Source: Mesorhizobium sp.
GTDB lineage: Bacteria > Pseudomonadota > Alphaproteobacteria > Rhizobiales > Rhizobiaceae
Length of the DNA: 64,000 bases
Assembly (NCBI RefSeq): GCF_004963255.1
Contig: NZ_SUGA01000017.1
Span: forward strand, 62,390-126,389
Direction of reading: 5' to 3'
Shown: in pieces, positions 27,276 through 35,886 of the stretch
Layout of the letters: every line of letters begins with the position of its first letter
Position numbering within the stretch: the first letter of the stretch is position 1
The notes under the pieces: generated by a model
Database searches by the model: none
Seen by the model: only the letters and a program-made list of their open reading frames with translations
Told to the model about the DNA's origin: nothing
Position numbers and translations under genes: made by a program

Positions 27276-27883
27276 CGGTGACGGCGTTCCTGGCATATTG
27301 CGTCGCAATCACATTGGCAGCCGCCACGCCTGGGCCGGCGATGTTCGCGGTCATCACTAACGGTTTGTCGCGGGGCTTCGGCCGGGCGTTCATCACCGGC
27401 GTGGGCGTCGCCGCGGGCGACGCCGTGCTGGTCACCCTGGCGCTGCTCGGACTGGTGGCCATTGCCCAGACCTTCGAATGGATTTTTCTTTTGCTGAAAT
27501 ACGCGGGCGCCGCTTACCTCGTCTTTCTCGGGATGAGGATGTGGCGAGCCGCCGCCAAACAACAGGACGAATCTCCTCAGTCGCAGGCTCGGCTGTCGCG
27601 GTCCTTCGTTCTCGGCGCTTCCATTGCGCTCGGCAATCCGAAGGCGATCCTGTTCCACGCCTCCATCATGCCACTGATCCTGAACCTCGATACCATGACC
27701 TTCGCCGATGGCCTGCTGGTGGTGCTCGTCGTGATCAGCGTCAATGTCATCACCATGGGCATCTACGCCGCGATGGCCGGCCGGGCAGCCGGCTGGTTCA
27801 ACACCCCGAGGCGCATGCGCCTGGTGAACAGGTTCGCCGGCGGCGCGATGATCGGCACCGGTGCGCTGATTGCCGCACGTTGA
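27272..27883 (+). CDS. LysE/RhtB family amino-acid exporter
   Basis: A 203-residue membrane protein of the LysE translocator family: FLAYCVAITLAAATPGPAMFAVITNGLSRG with the PGP motif, GVGVAAGDAVLVTLALLGL, KYAGAAYLVFLGMRMWR, FVLGASIALGNPKAILFHASIMPL, and FNTPRRMRLVNRFAGGAMIGTGA. Substrate cannot be told from sequence. ATG at 27272, inside the ATGA overlap with the DUF4031 gene; the longer in-frame reading lies within that gene. Confidence 0.88.
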   Translation: MTVTAFLAYCVAITLAAATPGPAMFAVITNGLSRGFGRAFITGVGVAAGDAVLVTLALLGLVAIAQTFEWIFLLLKYAGAAYLVFLGMRMWRAAAKQQDESPQSQARLSRSFVLGASIALGNPKAILFHASIMPLILNLDTMTFADGLLVVLVVISVNVITMGIYAAMAGRAAGWFNTPRRMRLVNRFAGGAMIGTGALIAAR

Positions 27884-27902
27884 GCCGCGCAGCGATGCAC
27901 GG

Positions 27903-27931
27903 CTTGCGTTTAAGGGACTTCCCCTCTATAT
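27903..27931 (+). promoter_or_regulatory. Candidate promoter of rpsB
   Basis: CTTGCG (27903-27908), 17-bp spacer, CTATAT (27926-27931): near-consensus for rhizobia. It would give a leader of roughly 120 bases before rpsB, long enough for a regulatory structure, though I cannot identify a known one. Confidence 0.6.
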
Positions 27932-28059
27932 GCGCGCTCATTCCACACACGGACTTTGGTGTCTGCCCGGGAGAAATCCGGCTGAAACCTCCGGTGGCAT
28001 CAGGACATCCCGTCCGAAATGCCTGTGTCCGTGGAGGCCAACCGGAAAGGAACTAAAGA

Positions 28060-28839
28060 ATGGCTCTGCCAGATTTCAGCATGCGCCAGCTTTTGGAAGC
28101 TGGTGTTCACTTCGGCCACCAGACCCATCGCTGGAACCCGAAGATGGCGCCTTACATCTATGGCGCCCGCAACAACATCCACATCATCGACCTGTCGCAG
28201 ACGGTGCCGCTGCTGCACCAGGCCTTGAAGCAGGTGTCCGACACCGTCGCCAAGGGCGGCCGCGTGCTGTTCGTCGGCACCAAGCGCCAAGCCTCCGACA
28301 TCGTCGCCGACGCCGCGCAGCGTTCGGCCCAGTATTATGTCAACTCGCGCTGGCTGGGCGGCATGCTCACCAACTGGAAGACGATCTCGAACTCCATCCA
28401 GCGCCTGCGCAAGCTTGACGAGACGCTGGCCGGCGAGGCCCAGGGCCTCACCAAGAAGGAGCGCCTGAACCTCGACCGCGAGCGCGAGAAGCTCAACAAG
28501 GCTCTCGGCGGCATCAAGGACATGGGCTCGACGCCGGACCTGATGTTCGTCATCGACACCAACAAGGAAGCGATCGCCATCCTCGAAGCCAAGCGCCTCG
28601 GCATTCCGGTCGTGGCCATCATCGATTCGAACTGCGACCCGGACAAGATCGACTTCCCGATCCCCGGCAATGACGACGCGGCCCGCGCCATCCAGCTCTA
28701 TTGCGACCTGATCGCCAAGGCTGCCATCGACGGCATTGCCCGCCAGCAGGGCGCGCTTGGCGTCGATATCGGCGCTTCGGCCGAGGCTCCGGTCGAGCCG
28801 GCGCTCGACACTCCGGCTGCCGAAGCTCCGGAAGCTTGA
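28060..28839 (+). CDS. rpsB: 30S ribosomal protein S2
   Basis: Ribosomal protein uS2, 259 residues. MRQLLEAGVHFGHQTHRWNPKMAPYI is the family opening, with GGRVLFVGTKRQAS, YVNSRWLGGMLTNWKTI, PDLMFVIDTNKEAIAI and GIPVVAIIDSNCDPDKID. The C-terminal tail is acidic and Ala/Pro-rich. AAAGGAA lies just before the ATG. Followed by a hairpin and tsf, the usual pairing. Confidence 0.97.
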   Translation: MALPDFSMRQLLEAGVHFGHQTHRWNPKMAPYIYGARNNIHIIDLSQTVPLLHQALKQVSDTVAKGGRVLFVGTKRQASDIVADAAQRSAQYYVNSRWLGGMLTNWKTISNSIQRLRKLDETLAGEAQGLTKKERLNLDREREKLNKALGGIKDMGSTPDLMFVIDTNKEAIAILEAKRLGIPVVAIIDSNCDPDKIDFPIPGNDDAARAIQLYCDLIAKAAIDGIARQQGALGVDIGASAEAPVEPALDTPAAEAPEA

Positions 28840-28843
28840 TAAG

Positions 28844-28870
28844 GAAGGCCGGATCCCGGCCTTCATCTTT
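28844..28870 (+). terminator. rpsB-tsf intergenic hairpin, possible partial terminator
   Basis: Perfect 9-bp stem GAAGGCCGG/CCGGCCTTC with a 3-base loop, then ATCTTT. The T tract is weak; it may attenuate rather than stop transcription between rpsB and tsf. Confidence 0.55.
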
Positions 28871-28960
28871 CCAATAAATTGGCGCGCTAAAGCGCTTTTG
28901 CCGAGCGCATCACCCGAGTCCCGGTTGGTGCGTCGGCGCATTTGAGACAAAGAGGCGACA

Positions 28961-29881
28961 ATGACGATTTCGGCTGCACAGGTCAAAGAACTCCGCGACT
29001 TGACCGGCGCGGGCATGATGGACTGCAAGGCGGCGTTGAACGAGACCAACGGCGACATGGAAGCGGCCGTCGACTGGCTGCGCAAGAAGGGTATCTCGAA
29101 GGCCGACAAGAAGGCCGGGCGCACTGCCGCCGAGGGTTTGATCGGCGTCGATGCCGGCGTGCGTGAAGCCGCGGTTGTCGAGGTCAATTCCGAGACCGAC
29201 TTCGTTGCCCGCAATGCGGCCTTCCAGGAGATCGTGGCCAACGTGGCCAAGGTCGCGCTCGCCTACGGCACGACGGAGGCAGTCGCCGCCGCGAAGTATC
29301 CGGGCTCCGACAAGTCCGTCACCGACACCATCAAGGACGCTGTCGGCACCATCGGCGAGAACATGGGCTTCCGCCGTTCGGCCAAGCTCACCGTGCCGCA
29401 TGGCGTGGTGGCGACCTATGTCCACAACGCGGTTGCCGACGGCCTCGGCAAGCTCGGCGTGCTTGTGGCCATCGAGACCACCGGCAACGAGCATGCCGCC
29501 AACGCCTTTGCCCGCCAGGTCGCGATGCATGTCGCCGCCAGCAACCCGGTCGCGCTGACGGCCGAGGAAGTCGACCCGGCGCTCGTCGAGCGCGAGAAGG
29601 CGATCTTCTCCGATCAGGCGCGCCAGTCCGGCAAGCCGGAAGCGATCATCGAGAAGATGGTCGAGGGCCGCCTGCGCAAGTTCTATGAAGAGGTGGTGCT
29701 TTTGAAGCAGGCCTTCGTGCTCAATCCCGACATCACCGTCGAGAAGGCGCTGAAGGATGCCGAGAAGGAGATCGGCGCTCCGGCCAAGATCACCGCCTAT
29801 CTGCGTTACGCGCTGGGCGAGGGCATCGAGAAGGAAACGACCGATTTCGCGGCGGAAGTCGCGGCAGCGGTCAAGAAATAG
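28961..29881 (+). CDS. tsf: Elongation factor Ts
   Basis: Guanine nucleotide exchange factor for EF-Tu, 306 residues. The N-terminal UBA-like domain is VKELRDLTGAGMMDCKAALNET, then DWLRKKGISKADKKAGRTAAEG, VEVNSETDFVARN, and the core and coiled-coil region around EKMVEGRLRKFYEEVVLLKQ. AAAGAGGCGAC precedes the ATG. Second gene of the rpsB-tsf pair. Confidence 0.97.
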   Translation: MTISAAQVKELRDLTGAGMMDCKAALNETNGDMEAAVDWLRKKGISKADKKAGRTAAEGLIGVDAGVREAAVVEVNSETDFVARNAAFQEIVANVAKVALAYGTTEAVAAAKYPGSDKSVTDTIKDAVGTIGENMGFRRSAKLTVPHGVVATYVHNAVADGLGKLGVLVAIETTGNEHAANAFARQVAMHVAASNPVALTAEEVDPALVEREKAIFSDQARQSGKPEAIIEKMVEGRLRKFYEEVVLLKQAFVLNPDITVEKALKDAEKEIGAPAKITAYLRYALGEGIEKETTDFAAEVAAAVKK

Positions 29882-29935
29882 CTCCGATCCAAGGGGAGCG
29901 CATCGCGTTTCCCTTAAGGTGAAGAGCTCACGAGC

Positions 29936-30862
29936 TCAGGCAACTCGGCCGGGTGTCCGCATGGATGCTCGGCCGATTTCTTGCGCGGTGTCGATAAAGG
30001 CCCTGAGCTTCGGCGCCATCGACGCGCGGCGTGGAAAATAGAGGAAGAGGCCCGGCTCCTCGATCGCCGTCTGCGGCAGGATCTGGATGAGGCGGCCGGC
30101 TGCAAGGTCGGCGCGCACCAGCGGCTCGAAAACGTAGGCGAGCCCGACGCCGGCCAGCGCCAGATCGATGGCGCCAAGCGAATCCGTGACAACGGCCGTG
30201 CCGCGTGTCTCGACAACGACATCCTTGCCTTTGTCGTTCAGGTCCCAGCGGTAAAGCGCGCCGGACCGAACCAGCCGGTAGCCGATGCAGTTGTGGTTGG
30301 CGAGATCGGCAACGTCGCGCGGACGGCCATGCTTTCCGACATAGGCGGGAGAGGCGACGATCACGGCTTTAAACGGCGGCGTCACCCGGACGGTGACCAT
30401 GTCCTGCGCGATCATCTCGCCCAGCCGGATACCCGCATCAAAACCTTCGCCGACGATATCGATAAGTCCCTGGTCGGCAACGATCTCGACCGTCACATCG
30501 GGGTAGCGTTCGGCCATCGCCGCGACCACCGGCGTCACCGCCAGGGGGATCGCTATGTTGGAGGCATTGATCCTGAGCAGGCCGGCCGGCCTTCCCTTCA
30601 CGCCGCGGATGCGGTCCATCCGCTCGGCGATGTCCTGCAGGGCAGGGGCCGCCGTCTCCACCAGCGCCTTGCCGGCTTCGGTCAACGAGACGCTGCGCGT
30701 CGTGCGGGCGAAGAGCGGCTGGCCGACACGCTCTTCCACGAGCCGCACCGCATGGCTCACCGCAGACGGACTCATGCCGAGCTCAGCCGCGGCAAGCGCG
30801 AAGCCGCCGCGCCGCGCCACGGCGACGATGACCGGCAAATGTGTGAGCAGATCGCGATCCAT
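29936..30862 (-). CDS. LysR family transcriptional regulator
   Basis: A 308-residue regulator. The winged HTH is HLPVIVAVARRGGFALAAAELGMSPSAVSHAVRLVEERVGQPLFARTTRSVSLTEAG; the effector domain follows, with RLGEMIAQDMVTVRVTPPF and the HNCIGYRLVRSGALYRWDL pattern. This variant resembles the AaeR/DmlR-like subgroup. ATG at 30862 (MDRDLL) preferred; another ATG at 30880 adds six residues. Divergent from the SnoaL-like and aldo-keto reductase genes, which are its probable targets. Confidence 0.9.
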   Translation of the reverse strand: MDRDLLTHLPVIVAVARRGGFALAAAELGMSPSAVSHAVRLVEERVGQPLFARTTRSVSLTEAGKALVETAAPALQDIAERMDRIRGVKGRPAGLLRINASNIAIPLAVTPVVAAMAERYPDVTVEIVADQGLIDIVGEGFDAGIRLGEMIAQDMVTVRVTPPFKAVIVASPAYVGKHGRPRDVADLANHNCIGYRLVRSGALYRWDLNDKGKDVVVETRGTAVVTDSLGAIDLALAGVGLAYVFEPLVRADLAAGRLIQILPQTAIEEPGLFLYFPRRASMAPKLRAFIDTAQEIGRASMRTPGRVA

Positions 30863-30977
30863 TCGTGAATGATATCGCATAGTCTTTGCAGATCATGCAA
30901 CCTTATCGATGCTCTCAAACCAACCCATATTGGCGTCAACACATCGGCGGCGGGCTGATGCCTCAAGGAGAGACAAA

Positions 30978-31505
30978 ATGAATGCGTTGAGACATGTAAC
31001 CTTTGCAGCGGGCGTGGCATTGGCGCCGGTCGACGCCGGCGGCGCCGAACCGGCCGGTTGGCAGGCGCTTGCCGATGAGCTCGCTGTGATCCGCGTTGCC
31101 GACGCCATCGACCGCGCGGTGGATGCGCAGGACTGGAAGCTGGCGCGCAGCTATTTCGCCGAGCGTGTCACCGCCGATTTCAGCAGCCTCTCCGGCCAGC
31201 CCGCGGCCAACATCGCCTCCGACGACCTGATCGGCGCCTGGGCGGGCAACCTCAAGGGCAGCAAGACCAGCCTGCATCTGCGCACCAACCATCAGGTCGT
31301 GCTCGAAGCCGATGCCGCGACCGTCCGCTCCAACGGCTATGCCTGGAACCGGATGGAAGGCAATGGCGACCCGCTCTGGGAGGTCTGGGGGACCTATGAG
31401 CACCATTTGACGCGCTCGGCTGCCGGGTGGAAGGTCGATGGCTTCACCTTCCGCATGACGCATGACCGCGGCAATCCCTGGGTCAAGGCGACCCCCGGCC
31501 AGTGA
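30978..31505 (+). CDS. SnoaL/NTF2-like secreted or periplasmic protein
   Basis: A 175-residue protein with a hydrophobic N-terminus (HVTFAAGVALAPVDAGGAEPAG), which may be a weak signal peptide, then an NTF2-like fold: VADAIDRAVDAQDWKLARSYF, VTADFSSLSGQPAAN, HLRTNHQVVLEADAATVRSNGYAW, and WKVDGFTFRMTHDRGNPW. Such folds hold cyclases, isomerases or binding proteins; no catalytic set is obvious. AAGGAG precedes the ATG. It ends 35 bp before the aldo-keto reductase start and is probably co-transcribed with it. Confidence 0.75.
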   Translation: MNALRHVTFAAGVALAPVDAGGAEPAGWQALADELAVIRVADAIDRAVDAQDWKLARSYFAERVTADFSSLSGQPAANIASDDLIGAWAGNLKGSKTSLHLRTNHQVVLEADAATVRSNGYAWNRMEGNGDPLWEVWGTYEHHLTRSAAGWKVDGFTFRMTHDRGNPWVKATPGQ

Positions 31506-31540
31506 AACGCAGCACATCAGTTCAGAATCGGAAGACCACC

Positions 31541-32650
31541 ATGACCATGACCTATTACACGCTTGGCAACAGCGGGCTGCGCGTCAGCCGGCTGGCGCTC
31601 GGCACCATGACCTTCGGCACCGAATGGGGCTGGGGCGCGGACAGGGACACCGCCCGCGCCATGTTCGACGCCTATGTCGAAGTGGGCGGCAACTTCTTCG
31701 ACACGGCCGATCTCTATACCGGCGGCACGGCCGAAACCTGGCTCGGCGAGTTCGTCGCCGAGCGTGGCCTGCGCGACAAGGCGGTGATCGCCACCAAATT
31801 CACCTTCAACTCGGAACCGGGTAACCCCAATGCCGGAGGCAATGGCCGCAAGAACATCATGCGTGCGGTGGATGCCTCCTTGAAGCGGCTCGGCACCGAC
31901 TATATCGACCTTTACCTTCTGCATGTCTGGGACAGGGTCACGCCAGCCGAAGAGGTGCTCCGCACCCTGGATGACCTCGTACGCGCCGGCAAGGTGCGCC
32001 ATATCGGCCTCTCTGACGTGCCGGCCTGGTATGCCGGCCGCGCCCAGGCGATCGCCGAATTGCGCGGCTATGAGCCGGTCTCGGCGCTGCAGCTCGAATA
32101 CTCGCTCGCCGAGCGCGCCATCGAGCATGAATATGTGCCTTTCGCCGCCCGTCATGGCACCGGCATCATGGTGTGGAGCCCTTTGGCCAGCGGGCTGCTC
32201 AGCGGCAAATACAGGCCGACGCAAGCCGGGAATGCCGGCCGGCTCGACGGCTTCCGCAACACCACGCATCCCGGCTTCCAGAAGTTCAGTGACCGCAACT
32301 GGGCGATCGTGGCGGAGCTCGAGAAGGTGGCGGCTGAGCTTGGACGCAGCATGGCGCAGGTTGCGCTCAACTGGGTGGCGACGCAGCCGGGCGTCGCCTC
32401 CGTCATCCTCGGAGCAACCAAGCTCAACCAGCTCGAGGACAATCTCGGCGCGCTTGATTTTTCTATACCCGCCGAGCTTCGCGCGCGGCTGGAAAAGGTC
32501 AGCGCCACGCCCGCTCCGTTCCCGCATCCCTATTTCGGCTCCGAGATCCAGGTGCGGGTGACCGGCGGCGCGGTGACCGGCGACAAGCCGGCCGGCTATT
32601 CGCCTCCCGTCATCATCGAAGGCGAAGCGGTCAGCATCTCAAGCGACTGA
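31541..32650 (+). CDS. Aldo/keto reductase
   Basis: A 369-residue NADPH-dependent (beta/alpha)8-barrel oxidoreductase. LGTMTFGTEWGWGAD, NFFDTADLYTGGTAE with the catalytic Asp and Tyr, VIATKF with the lysine, and DYIDLYLLHVWD with the histidine make the tetrad. The C-terminal VASVILGATKLNQLEDNLGAL binds cofactor. Substrate unknown. ATG at 31541 behind GGAAG. With the SnoaL-like gene and the divergent LysR it forms a small catabolic or detoxification unit (inferred). Confidence 0.9.
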   Translation: MTMTYYTLGNSGLRVSRLALGTMTFGTEWGWGADRDTARAMFDAYVEVGGNFFDTADLYTGGTAETWLGEFVAERGLRDKAVIATKFTFNSEPGNPNAGGNGRKNIMRAVDASLKRLGTDYIDLYLLHVWDRVTPAEEVLRTLDDLVRAGKVRHIGLSDVPAWYAGRAQAIAELRGYEPVSALQLEYSLAERAIEHEYVPFAARHGTGIMVWSPLASGLLSGKYRPTQAGNAGRLDGFRNTTHPGFQKFSDRNWAIVAELEKVAAELGRSMAQVALNWVATQPGVASVILGATKLNQLEDNLGALDFSIPAELRARLEKVSATPAPFPHPYFGSEIQVRVTGGAVTGDKPAGYSPPVIIEGEAVSISSD

Positions 32651-32710
32651 TTGAAGAAGGGCAAAGATCAAAAGGCGGCAACTGACCGAAAAAGCCTGGA
32701 ATTTTGCACG

Positions 32711-32738
32711 AGGGCGCGGCGTGACATCGCCGCGCCCT
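32711..32738 (+). terminator. GC-rich hairpin after the aldo/keto reductase gene
   Basis: Perfect 11-bp stem AGGGCGCGGCG/CGCCGCGCCCT with loop TGACAT, 61 bp past the stop. There is no clean T tract, so termination is likely but not certain. Confidence 0.55.
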
Positions 32739-32834
32739 TCGTGTATCGGGTCAACCCGTCATGACAGCATCGCCGGATGAAGCGGGGGCGGTTTTGCCTC
32801 CAAAATTGCCGCGCCGAGATTTTCGAGGATCAAG

Positions 32835-33557
32835 ATGACGGATAAGCCCCTCTATCGACGTGTCGTGCTGAAAGCTTCCGGCGAAGCGTTGATGGGCGAG
32901 CAGCATTTCGGCATCGACGTCTCGGTGGTCGACCGCATCGCCGCCGACATCGCCGAGGCGCGCGCGATGGGCGTTGAAGTGGGCGTCGTCATCGGCGGCG
33001 GCAACATTTTTCGCGGCGTCGCCGTCGCCTCGAAGGGCGGCGACCGCGTCACCGGCGACCACATGGGCATGCTCGCCACCGTCATCAACTCGCTGGCGCT
33101 GCGCACCTCGCTGAACAAGATCGGCGTCGACGCTGTCGTGCTGTCGGCGATCGCCATGCCGGAGCTCTGCGAGAGCTTTTCCCAGCGCCAGGCGACCGCC
33201 TATATGAATCAGGGCAAGGTGGTCATCTTCGCCGGTGGCACCGGCAATCCGTTCTTCACCACCGATTCGGCCGCGGCCCTTCGCGCCGCCGAGATCGGCG
33301 CCGACGCGCTGTTCAAGGGCACGCAGGTCGACGGGGTTTATTCGGCAGATCCCAAGAAAGATCCGAACGCTGTCCGCTTCGATCGCATCAGCCACGCCGA
33401 AGTCATCAAACGCGGGCTTGCGATCATGGATACCGCCGCGATTGCACTTGCGCGCGAAAACAACATCCCGATAATCGTCTATTCGATCCACGAAAAAGGT
33501 GGTTTCGGCGATATTCTGAGGGGCGGCGGCCATTGCACGGTCGTCACGGACAAGTAA
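32835..33557 (+). CDS. pyrH: UMP kinase
   Basis: Phosphorylates UMP to UDP for pyrimidine nucleotide synthesis; 240 residues. VVLKASGEALMGEQHFGID, EVGVVIGGGNIFRG, GDHMGMLATVINSLAL, and GTGNPFFTTDSAAALRAAEIGAD are the amino-acid-kinase-fold signatures of bacterial PyrH. It starts the core cluster pyrH-frr-uppS-cdsA. ATG at 32835 behind GAGGA. Confidence 0.97.
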   Translation: MTDKPLYRRVVLKASGEALMGEQHFGIDVSVVDRIAADIAEARAMGVEVGVVIGGGNIFRGVAVASKGGDRVTGDHMGMLATVINSLALRTSLNKIGVDAVVLSAIAMPELCESFSQRQATAYMNQGKVVIFAGGTGNPFFTTDSAAALRAAEIGADALFKGTQVDGVYSADPKKDPNAVRFDRISHAEVIKRGLAIMDTAAIALARENNIPIIVYSIHEKGGFGDILRGGGHCTVVTDK

Positions 33558-33641
33558 CAGGCCCCGGAATCCGTTAAGCGACTGCGGAACCGCGAACCGA
33601 ATAACGATAGAAACAGTGAACCCGGCGAACGGGTCGAGGAG

Positions 33642-34202
33642 ATGATCATGAGTGGCGAGTACGAAGACCTGAAGCGACGCATGGATGGGGCGATCGCCGC
33701 TTTCAAGCACGATCTGGCTTCGCTGCGCACCGGCCGCGCCTCCAGCAATTTGCTCGACGCCGTCCAGGTGCAGGCCTACGGAACGGCGATGCCGATCAAC
33801 CAAGTGGCCAACGTGTCCGTGCCGGAGCCGCGCATGATTTCGGTGTCGGTCTGGGACAAGTCGATGGTCAGCGCGGTGGATCGCGCCATCCGCGAGGCCA
33901 ATCTGGGCTTCAACCCGATCGTCGATGGCACCACGCTGAGGATTCCGCTGCCCGAGCTCAACGAGCAGCGCCGCAAGGAGCTGGTCAAGATCTCGCATGG
34001 TTACGCCGAGAATGCGCGCGTCGCGGTTCGCCATGTTCGCCGCGACGGCATGGATTTCCTCAAGAAGGCCGAGAAGGATGGCACCATCAGCGAGGACGAT
34101 CAGCGCAAGCGCTCCGACCAGGTGCAGAAGCTGACCGACGAGATGATCAGCACGATCGATCACCTGCTTTCCGATAAGGAAGCTGAAATCATGCAGGTTT
34201 AG
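33642..34202 (+). CDS. frr: Ribosome recycling factor
   Basis: Splits post-termination ribosomes with EF-G. 186 residues, with the family pattern DLKRRMDGAIAAFKHDLASLRTGRASSNLLD, NVSVPEPRMISVSVWDKSM, IPLPELNEQRRKELVK, and VRHVRRDGMDFLKKAEKDG. Two ATGs (33642, 33648) lie behind GAGGAG; the second has better spacing. 84 bp after pyrH. Confidence 0.97.
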   Translation: MIMSGEYEDLKRRMDGAIAAFKHDLASLRTGRASSNLLDAVQVQAYGTAMPINQVANVSVPEPRMISVSVWDKSMVSAVDRAIREANLGFNPIVDGTTLRIPLPELNEQRRKELVKISHGYAENARVAVRHVRRDGMDFLKKAEKDGTISEDDQRKRSDQVQKLTDEMISTIDHLLSDKEAEIMQV

Positions 34203-34232
34203 GGTCGGGCTTTCCGGCTCGAAAGCGAGATT

Positions 34233-34952
34233 ATGGCAACGCCCGCGCATGTCGCGATCATCATGGATGGAAACGGACGCTGGGCCAAGGCGCGCGGTCT
34301 GCCGCGCCTTGCCGGCCACCGGGCGGGCGTAGAGGCCCTGCGCAAGACAGTCCGCGCCGCGCCCGATCTCGGCATCTCCTACCTGACTGTCTACGCCTTT
34401 TCCTCGGAAAACTGGTCGCGGCCGAAATCCGAAGTCAGCGACCTCATGGGTCTGTTGAAGCTGTTCATCCGCCGCGACCTTGCCGAACTGCATCAGAACG
34501 GCGTGCGGGTGAGGATAATTGGCGACAAGCAAGGGCTGCAGCCCGACATCAGGGGCCTGCTGCAGGAGGCCGAATCGCTGACCGCCGGCAACGAGGCGCT
34601 GACGCTGGTGATCGCCTTCAACTATGGCGGCCGCGACGAGATCGTGCGCACGGCCCGCAAGCTGGCGGATGCCGTCGCGCGCGGCGACATCGCGAGCGAC
34701 GCGATCACGGCGGAGAGCTTTGCCGCTTCGCTCGACACGCAGGGCATTCCTGATCCTGAACTTGTGATCCGGACGAGCGGCGAGCTCAGGCTGTCGAATT
34801 TTCTTCTGTGGCAGGCGGCCTATAGCGAGCTTGTCTTTCTGCCTTGCTATTGGCCGGATTTCAGCCGCGAACATCTGGCTGATGCCTTGCGCGACTTTGC
34901 CGGCCGCGAACGGCGCTTCGGCGGGCTCGCCGCCCGCGATGTGGCGCTTTAG
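34233..34952 (+). CDS. uppS: Isoprenyl transferase (undecaprenyl diphosphate synthase)
   Basis: cis-Prenyltransferase making undecaprenyl diphosphate, the lipid carrier for peptidoglycan and O-antigen. 239 residues: HVAIIMDGNGRWAKARGLPRLAGHRAG with the catalytic Asp, YAFSSENWSRPKSEV, IAFNYGGRDEIVRTA, and DPELVIRTSGELRLSNFLLWQAAYSELVF. Follows frr by 30 bp and precedes cdsA by 12 bp. Confidence 0.97.
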   Translation: MATPAHVAIIMDGNGRWAKARGLPRLAGHRAGVEALRKTVRAAPDLGISYLTVYAFSSENWSRPKSEVSDLMGLLKLFIRRDLAELHQNGVRVRIIGDKQGLQPDIRGLLQEAESLTAGNEALTLVIAFNYGGRDEIVRTARKLADAVARGDIASDAITAESFAASLDTQGIPDPELVIRTSGELRLSNFLLWQAAYSELVFLPCYWPDFSREHLADALRDFAGRERRFGGLAARDVAL

Positions 34953-34964
34953 GCGACGCCACGC

Positions 34965-35780
34965 ATGAGCAACCTCCAGCAGCGCGTCATCTCGGCAATC
35001 GTGATGGCGGCTTTGACGCTTGCGCTCACCTGGCTCGGCGGATTGCCGTTCCGGCTGTTCTGTGGGGCAATCGCGGCGTTGATCTTCTATGAATGGACGC
35101 GCATGGCGCGTCCCGGGAATGGCGCGGCGCTCGGCTTCCTGCCGGAAGCGCTAATTCTGGTCTTCATCGTCGCGCTGATCGCCGGACTGCCGGCCTTGTG
35201 GCTGCTGCTTCTCCTCGTGATCCTTGTGGCGGTCGCGGCCATTGCCGCCCGCATCAGGGATGCTGCCCAGTGGGAAGCTTCCGGAGTGGCTTATGCGGCG
35301 CTGTCCGGCTTCTCGCTCGCCTATCTGCGTGACGACAACCATTCCGGGCTGATTGCGATTCTCTTCCTGTTCGCTGTGGTCTGGGCAACCGACATCGCGG
35401 CCTATTTCGTCGGCCGCGCTTTAGGCGGCCCGAAACTTGCGCCGTCGATCTCGCCCGGCAAGACACAGAGCGGCGCGGTTGGGGGCGCCGTCGGCGGCCT
35501 TGCCGCCGGGCTGCTGCTGGCCATTGCAGCCGGCGCCGGCAATCTCGGCCAGCTCGGCCTCGCCGCGCTGGCGCTGTCGATCGTTTCGCAGATCGGCGAT
35601 CTGTTCGAATCCTGGGTCAAGCGCCGGCATGGCGCCAAGGATTCCAGCAACCTCATTCCCGGCCATGGCGGCGTCATGGACAGGGTCGATGGGCTTGTCG
35701 CGGCCGCGATGGCGCTGTACGTCATTGGTTGGGTCGCGGCGGGCGCCGAGCATCCGGCACTGCGGCTGTTTCCGAACTGA
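34965..35780 (+). CDS. cdsA: Phosphatidate cytidylyltransferase
   Basis: Makes CDP-diacylglycerol from phosphatidate and CTP. 271 residues with about seven membrane helices and the CdsA signature near the C-terminus (SQIGDLFESWVKRRHGAKD, then SSNLIPGHGGVMDRVDGL). AYFVGRALGGPKLAPSISPGKT carries the conserved PxxSPxKT. Translationally close to uppS. dxr, which often follows here in alphaproteobacteria, is absent: 106 bp later rseP begins. Confidence 0.96.
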   Translation: MSNLQQRVISAIVMAALTLALTWLGGLPFRLFCGAIAALIFYEWTRMARPGNGAALGFLPEALILVFIVALIAGLPALWLLLLLVILVAVAAIAARIRDAAQWEASGVAYAALSGFSLAYLRDDNHSGLIAILFLFAVVWATDIAAYFVGRALGGPKLAPSISPGKTQSGAVGGAVGGLAAGLLLAIAAGAGNLGQLGLAALALSIVSQIGDLFESWVKRRHGAKDSSNLIPGHGGVMDRVDGLVAAAMALYVIGWVAAGAEHPALRLFPN

Positions 35781-35886
35781 ACGACGCTAATGGTCAAGGC
35801 GAAAAACGGCGCGCGCCACGGTTTCGCCCGGATTGATGCCACAGTCGCGGCGGAGCGTCGTGTGCGGGCGAATTTGAGGGCATGAG

